From positions 1 to 11,327 of the forward strand of contig CAZZIZ010000112.1 in assembly GCA_964654535.1 (NCBI GenBank): a DNA stretch of 11,327 bases, written 5' to 3'. This document shows positions 1 to 5,997 of the stretch, piece after piece (position 1 is the first letter of the stretch; each line of letters begins with the position of its first letter). Under the pieces are notes generated by a model. That model was not told where the DNA came from and searched no databases. It worked only from the letters and a program-made list of their open reading frames with translations. The position numbers were made by a program, and so were the translations under genes. This DNA is from CAZZIZ01 sp964654535. Its GTDB lineage: Bacteria; Bacteroidota; Bacteroidia; Chitinophagales; UBA2359.

Positions 1-437
1 TCACCTTGCAAAGTATCTCGAACTAAATGGCTAAGAACTTTTTGCTGTCCAGTTTTATAGTAAATCTTTCTCTCGCCGTTCGCCAGATTATCTAAATATT
101 CTGTTTCCTGTTTTAATGTTCCGTCAATGAACCACTCTTTTTTTATACCGTGTTTACCGCCGTTTTTGAAGGTTGCATCCGAAGACTTCACTCCATTTTT
201 AAACCACTTCTCATATTTGCCATCAAGAATTCCGTCTACGTAGTTCATCTTTTCGTGTAGCCGACCATTCTGATAAAGCACTTGACATTTTCCAGTAAAT
301 GGAGAATCCTCATAAAACATTATTCCCTCATTAGAGCTTAAACTCGATTTTTGAATAAGTTCTTCAGTACATGACGATACCATTAAGCATATCAATCCAG
401 AAAATATTATTGTAATTATGGAGTAAGAACGTGTCAT
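1..437 (-). CDS. MORN-2/YwqK-type repeat lipoprotein, partial (C-terminus beyond left edge)
   Basis: The frame opens with ATG at 437-435 and runs off the left edge without a stop, giving 145 visible residues. Residues 1-23 form a lipoprotein signal: a short charged start, a hydrophobic run, then V-S-S-C with the lipid-accepting Cys at 23, so the product is probably anchored in a membrane. From residue 47 it consists of repeats of the form G-K-x-x-x-W/Y-F/Y-x-x-G. The key glycines fall at 49, 73, 97, 121 and 145, an exact 24-residue period. This matches the MORN-2/YwqK 'toxin-antitoxin repeat' families, common in Bacteroidota lipoproteins, for which no firm biochemical role is known. The ATG directly abuts the TAG of the upstream epimerase gene, so it is probably translated from the same transcript. 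A link to polysaccharide synthesis is possible but rests only on position. Confidence 0.8.
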   Translation of the reverse strand, partial: MTRSYSIITIIFSGLICLMVSSCTEELIQKSSLSSNEGIMFYEDSPFTGKCQVLYQNGRLHEKMNYVDGILDGKYEKWFKNGVKSSDATFKNGGKHGIKKEWFIDGTLKQETEYLDNLANGERKIYYKTGQQKVLSHLVRDTLQG

Positions 438-1418
438 CTATAAACTTGTGTTTTTAGGGTTTTCATAAGTGGTGTACCATTCTACAAAATGCTTGAGCCC
501 TTCTTTCAAAGATGTTTTTGGACTGTAGTTATAAAGTTCTTTTGCCTTATCAATGTTGGCCCAAGTATCAATCATTTCTTCAGCCTGAGCAGGTTTATAA
601 GAAATAATTGCTTTCTTGCCTATGGCCGTTTCTAATTCATTTATAAAGGTCATAAGTTTTTCGGGCTTATTGTTACCAAGGTTTACGAAATCACAATATT
701 GCTCAGCTCCTAAGTGCTTATTTGCAATCGACACAATCCCGTCAACAATGTCATCGATGTAGGTAAAGTCTCTTGACATTTTTCCTTCATTAAACACTGT
801 TATCGCTTTATCAGCGAAGATGTTTTGAGTGAAAAAGTAATAAGCCATATCAGGTCTTCCCCAAGGTCCGTAGACGGTAAAAAATCTCAAGCCGATACTG
901 TTTATACCGTAAAGATTATTATAGGCCTCTGCCATCATTTCGTTACTTCTCTTAGTAACAGCATAAATGTTCGTTGGCTTCGTTACTGGATCGGCTTCTG
1001 AAAAAGGAATTGTTTCATTTCCTCCATAGACTGAAGAGCTACTAGCATAAAACAGATCGCTCACATCATTATGTCTGCACCCTTCAAGAATATTCAAAAA
1101 CCCAGTAATATTACTGTCTATATAAGATTGAGGATTCTTTTTACTATAGCGAACGCCTGCTTGTGCTGCTAAATGACAAACATAGTCAGGCTTAAAAGTT
1201 TTTATCAAATCTGATACTACAGAACCATTAACCAAGTCGGCTTCCTCAAAACTAAAATCATCCTGACTCCGCAGAACTTGCAGGCGAGCCTGTTTTAAAA
1301 CAGTGTCGTAATAGGAATTTAAGTTATCCAGACCTAGAACTTTAACGCCACTACTTAATAGTCGATTACTTAAATGAAATCCGATAAAGCCGGCAGCCCC
1401 GGTTACAAGTACTCTCAA
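438..1418 (-). CDS. NAD-dependent sugar-nucleotide epimerase, UDP-glucuronate 4-epimerase-like
   Basis: A 326-residue extended short-chain dehydrogenase/reductase. The Rossmann motif G-A-A-G-F-I-G lies at residues 7-13. The stretch around 30-38 (L-D-N-L-N-S-Y-Y-D) is typical of the UDP-glucuronate 4-epimerase (CapI/LspL) subfamily. The catalytic set is a serine run at 126-129 with Y152 and K156 (Y-A-V-T-K). F-F-T-V-Y-G-P-W-G-R-P-D near 179-190 and R-D-F-T-Y-I-D-D near 216-223 are also subfamily hallmarks. RmlB-type dTDP-glucose dehydratases carry T-D-E before V-Y-G; here the residues are S-S-S, so dehydration is unlikely. The expected reaction is UDP-GlcA to UDP-GalA in the cytoplasm, feeding surface glycan synthesis. 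The start codon is TTG (1418-1416), 5 nt after the rfbA stop, and no ATG lies nearby in frame. Exact substrate specificity cannot be read from sequence. Confidence 0.9.
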   Translation of the reverse strand: MRVLVTGAAGFIGFHLSNRLLSSGVKVLGLDNLNSYYDTVLKQARLQVLRSQDDFSFEEADLVNGSVVSDLIKTFKPDYVCHLAAQAGVRYSKKNPQSYIDSNITGFLNILEGCRHNDVSDLFYASSSSVYGGNETIPFSEADPVTKPTNIYAVTKRSNEMMAEAYNNLYGINSIGLRFFTVYGPWGRPDMAYYFFTQNIFADKAITVFNEGKMSRDFTYIDDIVDGIVSIANKHLGAEQYCDFVNLGNNKPEKLMTFINELETAIGKKAIISYKPAQAEEMIDTWANIDKAKELYNYSPKTSLKEGLKHFVEWYTTYENPKNTSL

Positions 1419-1423
1419 TTTTT

Positions 1424-2281
1424 CTAAATCAAGTTCAACAAATATTTTCCGTAGCCACTATTTTTCAATGGCTCAGCAAGACTCGCTAATTGACTTTTAT
1501 CTATGAAACCAGATGAATAAGCGATTTCCTCAATGCAACCAATCTTTAGACCTTGTCTTTGCTCAATTACTTGAACGAATTGACTTGCCTGCATCAAAGA
1601 GTCAAAGGTTCCTGTATCTAACCACGCAGTACCACGACCAAACACGCCTACTTTCAATAAATTTTCTTTCAAGTAGTACTTATTGATGTCAGTGATTTCG
1701 TATTCACCCCTAGCAGAAGGCTCCAAGTTTTTTGCGATCTCTACGACACTATTATCATAGAAATATAATCCGGGAACAGCAAAATTTGACTTCGGAGTTT
1801 TGGGCTTTTCTTCAATCGAAATCGCCTTCTTGTTTTCATCAAATTCTACAACCCCGTAACGTTCAGGATCAGCAACCCGATAGGCAAAAACAACACCGCC
1901 AGTAGGATCAACACTATTTTTCAAAAGCTTAGGTAAACCCGCGCCATAAAAAATATTGTCACCTAAAATTAGTGCCACATTATCATCCCCTATAAATTCC
2001 TCGCCGAGTACGAAAGCTTGTGCCAAGCCATTTGGCACTTCTTGAACTTTATAACTAAAAGTGCACCCAATCTTTTCGCCACTCCCAAGAAGATGCTCAA
2101 ACTGTGGCAAATCCTTTGGAGTAGATATTATTAATATATCCCGGATACCAGCCATCATCAAAACAGACAGGGGATAGTAAATCATTGGTTTATCGTAAAT
2201 AGGCATTAGTTGCTTACTAATTCCCATCGTAATTGGATAGAGTCGCGTTCCAGATCCACCAGCCAGTATAATTCCTTTCAT
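1424..2281 (-). CDS. rfbA: Glucose-1-phosphate thymidylyltransferase (RmlA)
   Basis: A 285-residue sugar-nucleotide transferase of normal family length. It joins dTTP and glucose-1-phosphate to give dTDP-glucose, the first step of dTDP-L-rhamnose and related deoxysugar pathways, in the cytoplasm. The nucleotide-binding signature G-G-S-G-T-R-L-Y-P is at 8-16, followed by K23 in S-K-Q-L-M-P-I-Y-D-K-P. P-N-G-L-A-Q-A-F is at 83-90, L-G-D-N at 106-109 with metal-binding D108, E-E-K-P at 157-160, P-G-L-Y-F-Y-D at 170-176, and W-L-D-T-G-T at 220-225 with the second metal ligand D222. The ATG at 2281 begins the canonical M-K-G-I-I-L-A-G-G. It is the first gene of the visible minus-strand unit. rfbB, rfbC and rfbD are not in the window, so the dTDP-sugar made is unknown. 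I found no convincing promoter for it in 2282-2753. Confidence 0.96.
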   Translation of the reverse strand: MKGIILAGGSGTRLYPITMGISKQLMPIYDKPMIYYPLSVLMMAGIRDILIISTPKDLPQFEHLLGSGEKIGCTFSYKVQEVPNGLAQAFVLGEEFIGDDNVALILGDNIFYGAGLPKLLKNSVDPTGGVVFAYRVADPERYGVVEFDENKKAISIEEKPKTPKSNFAVPGLYFYDNSVVEIAKNLEPSARGEYEITDINKYYLKENLLKVGVFGRGTAWLDTGTFDSLMQASQFVQVIEQRQGLKIGCIEEIAYSSGFIDKSQLASLAEPLKNSGYGKYLLNLI

Positions 2282-2771
2282 TATTTCTTATAGTTGAATT
2301 TCAGAAAATCAATACGAAATTATAGCTATCAGGCGCTTTAATAAGGATTTTGAGCTAAATAATTAGCAAGTAGAATCGTTAGAATATTACTAAAAATCAT
2401 AGGTTAATGCACTTCTCCCTAATAGTTTCTAATGAAATATTTAAAGTGTTGTAAGTAAAAGATTTAAAAATTAGTTTAATATATAATGTGAATGTGACTT
2501 TTTATCCGAACAGAAGTACTAGCATTTGGCTGATATCTATTGTCCAAAAATCGAAAAATTCTAATTTATTAAAGCCTGTAAAATATTGATAATCAGATAA
2601 TTAACACTTTGGTTGTAGTTTTTTTCTGAAGTACTTCTAAAATCTATAATTCATTCGTCATCAAGCCGAAAGTTATCCTATCTTTGGAGCTGATTAGGGT
2701 GATTTATGTCTACGAAACACGGACTCTAAACCACCCCTAGTCTTAAACTAATTTTGAAAACACTAGTTACT
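2282..2771. other. Divergent AT-rich intergenic region
   Basis: About 490 bases without a credible gene, lying between the diverging rfbA unit and the first T9SS cargo gene. It is strongly AT-rich with many stops in all frames. It contains a perfect 10-bp palindrome GAAGTACTTC at 2628-2637, and the half-copy GAAGTACT recurs at 2513-2520. A -7 promoter match faces right at 2679-2686. No intrinsic terminator, tRNA or repeat array is visible. For the leftward rfbA promoter I see no TAnnTTTG match, only a weak TATAAT-like string around 2311-2316 on the minus strand. Confidence 0.7.
2679..2686 (+). promoter_or_regulatory. Bacteroidota -7 promoter element (TATCTTTG)
   Basis: TATCTTTG is a full match to the Bacteroidota -7 consensus TAnnTTTG and faces the T9SS cargo gene. 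Transcription would start near 2692, leaving a leader of about 80 nt. The upstream -33 region (around 2654-2657, TTCG) matches the TTG consensus poorly, so this call rests mainly on the -7 box and its position. Confidence 0.55.
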
Positions 2772-4063
2772 ATGTTCAAAAAGCTACTTTTTACTTTTGT
2801 CTTTATTCTTGCTGGATTTGTCGGCTTGAATGCACAAATGTTCCCCTGTGGGGTCCAAAATTTAACTTCCTGTAATTGTCCTGGACAAGGACTTTTAGTT
2901 GCAGATAGTACCCCTTGCGGTGCTAACTCTGGAGAAGCTCAATTATTCTTATTAGTTGACGCGGTTGACGCTACAGTTACTTCCGATCCAGATACAAATG
3001 GAATCGTTGCAACTAGCTTAACTGGCAACTTCACCGTGGGTACAGGTGATTATGTACTTTATAGCCTTATTTACAGCACAGCGAATGCTGCTCAAATTTT
3101 TCCTTCAATTGGTTTAGGTACCAACATTGGAGTGTTACAGAGTTTGGGAACTATGACTGCTCCTGGAGTATGGACTGGAACTAACCCTTCCTTTCTTCTA
3201 GAGTCCTCTGGTCTAGCTGTAGTAAATGGTCCAACTTGTAACTGCGATGGTACTGGTACTACCGGTACAGCAACTACGACTGGAACCACTGGTGCAACTG
3301 GTGGCGGTAGTGGCACTGGATCAATTGGAGACTTGGTTTTTTATAGCGGAGGCCCTACTGCAGGTTCACCAATTGGTGGTGTAACAGTTGCGCTCTTCGG
3401 AGATATGCAGAATTTATTAGGTACTCAAGTTACTGATGCAAACGGTGGATATGACTTTACTGGTCTCCCTGCTGGTTTTTACCAAGTTGTTGTCGGACAA
3501 GATCCGAATGGAGGTATGCTTAGTGGATCAACTCCAGCTTTCTATAATGTNNNNNNNNNNNNNNNNNNNNNNNNNNNNNNNNNNNNNNNNNNNNNNNNNN
3601 NNNNNNNNNNNNNNNNNNNNNNNNNNNNNNNNNNNNNNNNNNNNNNNNNNAAATACCTTCTCAAGGAAATAGTACTTCTGCGCAGAACTACGAGTTCTAT
3701 GATTACGATTTCAGATCAAATGTCACATACTACAGATTGTTACAGACCGATAATAATGGTCAAGCATCAACTGCAGGTGGTATTATAGTAGTGGAGCGTA
3801 AAGACTTCAGTTTCGATATATCTAATGTATATCCTGTTCCATCTAGCGATCTCGTTAATATCGACTTCTTAAACGATAAAGAAGGATCACTAAACGTAAA
3901 TGTTTATGACGTTACGGGTAGAATCATCGAGAGATTTGATCTTGATGCCAACAGTGGCTTCAATACTTTAGAGCTAAATATCGGTCACTATGCGATTGGA
4001 ACCTACTTCGTTACTTTATCTACTGATAATGAGACTGTTACTGCTAAGTTCATCAAGGACTAA
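2772..4063 (+). CDS. T9SS-exported modular surface protein 1 with SdrD-B-like domain, interrupted by assembly gap
   Basis: One gene read in two pieces around the N run. Numbering from ATG 2772, residues 1-21 are a signal peptide ending N-A before Q22. Residues 22-158 are a module shared with the next gene: F-P-C-G, C-N-C, P-C-G-A-N-S-G and W-T-G-T-N-P motifs, closing in C-N-C. A Thr/Gly linker follows (159-182), then an SdrD-B/Cna-B-like domain from S-I-G-D-L-V-F-Y (184) to T-D-A-N-G-G-Y-D-F-T-G-L-P (221-233). Its usual acidic calcium loop is replaced by Ser/Gly/Pro/Thr residues. After the gap the frame resumes at 3653 with the second half of a fibronectin-like domain. It ends in a type A T9SS sorting domain (V-Y-P-V-P, then V-Y-D-V-T-G-R, ending K-F-I-K-D) and TAA at 4061-4063. 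An in-frame TTG at 2754 would add six residues before the signal peptide. ATG is preferred because it matches the paralogue. The product should cross the outer membrane by T9SS and be anchored or released. Its biochemical function is unknown. Confidence 0.88.
3551..3650. other. Assembly gap (100 N)
   Basis: Exactly 100 undetermined bases, the usual placeholder length for a gap of unknown size. The upstream coding frame leaves one base of its last codon (3549-3550 known) to be filled. The downstream frame needs one base before 3651. An intact gene therefore requires a gap of 3n+2 bases, and 100 is 3n+1. The paralogue also predicts that about 48 residues (144 bases) of fibronectin-like domain are missing, so the real gap is probably longer than shown. 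Confidence 0.97.
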
Positions 4064-4087
4064 GCAATAAAATATTGATTTTTATTG

Positions 4088-4121
4088 AGAGCCTCGCACA
4101 TTGTGCGGGGCTCTTTTTTTT
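4088..4121 (+). terminator. Intrinsic terminator of T9SS cargo gene 1
   Basis: An 11-bp GC-rich stem runs from GAGCCTCGCAC (4089-4099) to GTGCGGGGCTC (4103-4113), with one G-T wobble and a three-base loop. Eight T follow at 4114-4121. It begins 25 nt after the stop codon. An additional AT-only 8-bp inverted repeat (CAATAAAA/TTTTATTG, 4065-4072 and 4080-4087) lies immediately before it. Confidence 0.93.
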
Positions 4122-4227
4122 GCACTAGTTGACCACATTGTACAATTAGGCACATTATTTGAATATCTCAAGGCAACAGGTATGCTATGTATTAGCAGAC
4201 CCATAGAGTATTTGAAATAAAAGTGTT

Positions 4228-5577
4228 ATGTACAAAATTCTACACCTTATTGTTATTGCAGCCCTCGTATCAGTAACGAGCCTTAGTGTTAGCGCACAGG
4301 GATTTCCATGTGGAACTCAAGACCTTACTGATTGTAACTGTGGATTCGTAGGAACCCTTGTTGCCGATTCTGCTCCTTGTGGCGCAAATTCTGGGCAAGC
4401 TCAAATTTTTCTATTAGTTGATGCGCCCAACGCAATTATTGGCTCGGACGCCGATGACAATAGCATCATCCAGGTTTCTGGATCGGGAACGTTTAATAAT
4501 GTGTTTACTGGAGATTATATAATCTACAGTCTTGTCTATAATACTTCCGACGCAGGAACAGTATTCCCATTAGTAGCAGTCGGAAATTCGATTACGACAC
4601 TACAAGCTTTAGGAACACAAACCACGGCCGGAATCTGGACTGGAACAAATCCTAATTTCGAATTAATCGCATCATCTTTAGCCACCGTCAATGGTCCTGA
4701 ATGTGATTGCGCTGGAGGTGGAGGTACTGCGACAAATGGCGGAGGCGCTGCTTGTCCTGATCTTATCCTCGATATGGATGTCACTTGTAACTATGCAGCA
4801 GGAACTTATGTTGTAACAGTAACGGTGGGTGCACTAAATGGAGCGGGAGCTCAAGGGTATCAGGTATCCTCAACTCACGCAAATGGTTTTAATGGAATCA
4901 AATTTGGCTCATTCGTCGACGGTCCATTTACTAGTGGCAACGGATATAACTATTCTATCTCGTCTATCGCCGATCCTTCTTGTAATGTTGAAATCAACAT
5001 CCCGATAGTAGAATGTACCGTAACTCCTATTGAATTGATTGGGTTTGATGGGCACGAAGCAGGAACAGCTAATTATTTATTCTGGGAAACTGGAAGTGAA
5101 TTTGAAAACAGTCATTTCGATCTATTGAGATCAAGAGACGGAATCACGTACACTAAAGTGAGTACGATTGCATCTCAAGGAAATACGAACACTGGAAACG
5201 AGTATGAGTTTTTCGATTACGGTTTCGAATATGGAACTGCATACTATAAACTAGAGCAATTCGATGTAAACGGAGTTAAGACTACTATCGACGAGATTGT
5301 TATAATCGAAAGAACGGCTACAGAACTTGATGTACATAATGTTTACCCAGTACCTAGTTCAACCATCGTTAATGTTGACTACTCGAACAACTCAAATAAC
5401 GATGTATTGATCAGAATTTTTGATATCACTGGTAAGCTAATCCTAGAATCAACAGAAAGTGCTAGTGATACAGTAAATATATTTACAACCGATATTAGCG
5501 AGTATGCTGTTGGAACATACATCATTACGCTAAACAACGGCTCAGAAATGGTTACAAGGAAGTTTGTTAAAGACTAA
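4228..5577 (+). CDS. T9SS-exported modular surface protein 2
   Basis: A complete 449-residue paralogue of the preceding gene. Residues 1-23 are a signal peptide (V-S-A before Q24). Residues 24-162 are the shared N-terminal module, with Cys at 28, 36, 38, 51, 159 and 161. After a Gly-rich linker, residues 176-263 form a beta-rich, probably Ig-like domain with Cys at 176, 187, 252 and 263. This replaces the SdrD-B-like domain of the neighbour. Residues 266-361 are a fibronectin-like domain of the form V-T-P-I-E-L-I-G-F ... F-W-E-T-G-S-E ... Y-Y-K-L-E-Q-F-D, which commonly precedes T9SS tails. Residues 371-449 are the type A sorting domain (V-Y-P-V-P-S-S, F-D-I-T-G-K, G-T-Y-I-I-T-L, ending K-F-V-K-D). 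The gene has its own terminator and is separated from the first by another, so it is probably transcribed independently. I see no clear TAnnTTTG promoter in 4122-4227. Export is well supported; the function on the surface is unknown. Confidence 0.92.
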   Translation: MYKILHLIVIAALVSVTSLSVSAQGFPCGTQDLTDCNCGFVGTLVADSAPCGANSGQAQIFLLVDAPNAIIGSDADDNSIIQVSGSGTFNNVFTGDYIIYSLVYNTSDAGTVFPLVAVGNSITTLQALGTQTTAGIWTGTNPNFELIASSLATVNGPECDCAGGGGTATNGGGAACPDLILDMDVTCNYAAGTYVVTVTVGALNGAGAQGYQVSSTHANGFNGIKFGSFVDGPFTSGNGYNYSISSIADPSCNVEINIPIVECTVTPIELIGFDGHEAGTANYLFWETGSEFENSHFDLLRSRDGITYTKVSTIASQGNTNTGNEYEFFDYGFEYGTAYYKLEQFDVNGVKTTIDEIVIIERTATELDVHNVYPVPSSTIVNVDYSNNSNNDVLIRIFDITGKLILESTESASDTVNIFTTDISEYAVGTYIITLNNGSEMVTRKFVKD

Positions 5578-5602
5578 AGAGAATCAATCTTAAAAATATT
5601 AT

Positions 5603-5635
5603 AATCCTCTCGGCAAAGTCGAGGGGATTTTTTTT
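5603..5635 (+). terminator. Intrinsic terminator of T9SS cargo gene 2
   Basis: A 10-bp stem AATCCTCTCG (5603-5612) pairs with CGAGGGGATT (5620-5629), with one G-T wobble and a seven-base loop. The T run continues to 5635. It starts 26 nt after the stop codon. Confidence 0.92.
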
Positions 5636-5738
5636 GTCCAAATGTTATGGATTCGTCTGGGCCTTAAGCTTCATTATCTAGACCTGCAAGTTCTTGATCC
5701 AAGAATCATAAGATTCAATTGTTGTCTCTAAGAATCTC

Positions 5739-5963
5739 GCGTGAGGGATAGGAAGGATGTGACCAACGGGAGCAGTCTCTTTTGTTGAGCCAGCTAATCT
5801 TTACCGCCTTAGCGGTAGAAAGACTTGCTTTGGCGAAACAAGAAGGAGACCGAAGCGAACGCGGAGTCCTGGATAGCCCGACCTCGAATGCAGCGCTAGC
5901 AGCCTAGGCTTGGTCGAAGACCATATAGCTGAGGCTATGGGGTAGGCCGATGAGAGGGCACGC
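5739..5963 (+). ncRNA. Branched structured RNA-like intergenic element
   Basis: A non-coding block, GC-richer than its flanks, that folds into nested and branched helices when read on the plus strand. The outer helix is GCGTG 5739-5743 with CACGC 5959-5963. Next is GGG 5745-5747 with CCC 5877-5879, then AGGA 5754-5757 with TCCT 5867-5870. Inside is a long arm, GTCTC 5775-5779 with GAGAC 5846-5850, continuing as TTGTT/AACAA and GCCAGC/GC-TGGC to a tip helix TACCGC/GCGGTA (5802-5807, 5812-5817). A second domain is closed by CCTC 5882-5885 with GAGG 5954-5957. Within it GCCTA 5902-5906 pairs with TAGGC 5943-5947 around two hairpins, TGGTC-GAA-GACCA and ATAGC-TGAG-GCTAT. The string blocks GCGTGAGGGATA, GGATAGCCCGACC and GGGCACGCCC resemble, from memory, a dispersed intergenic element of Flavobacteria. 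It may correspond to the Rfam Flavo-1 family, which I cannot confirm. The element starts about 100 nt after the terminator of the left gene and ends 34 nt past the infB stop. Orientation and transcription are inferred; it could act in the infB 3' region instead. Confidence 0.6.
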
Positions 5964-5997
5964 CCCGCAACAATAATTAAAACAGATTTTGAAATTT

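Noticed and set aside
2616..2640. T-run before a palindrome as a possible terminator
   Set aside because: On the plus strand the T run precedes rather than follows the hairpin. On the minus strand it becomes an A run, so neither direction fits an intrinsic terminator.
3092..3316. Minus-strand Pro/Val-rich open frame inside cargo gene 1, with a similar one at 4536-4784 in gene 2
   Set aside because: Both are antisense shadows of the Gly/Thr-rich linker and shared module; they lack independent coding signs.
3653..3788. Reading of gene 1 continued unchanged in frame across the 100 N
   Set aside because: That frame gives unrelated sequence ending at 3788. The paralogue shows the true frame resumes at 3653 in a different phase and ends at 4063.
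4141..4216. TATTTGAA strings at 4156 and 4209 as promoters for cargo gene 2
   Set aside because: They lack the TA two bases before TTTG required by TAnnTTTG, and no matching -33 element is present.
5739..5963. tRNA, rRNA fragment or known riboswitch in the structured element
   Set aside because: No acceptor/anticodon layout, no rRNA signature and no ligand-core motif that I recognise; the position after two genes' ends does not suit a leader riboswitch.
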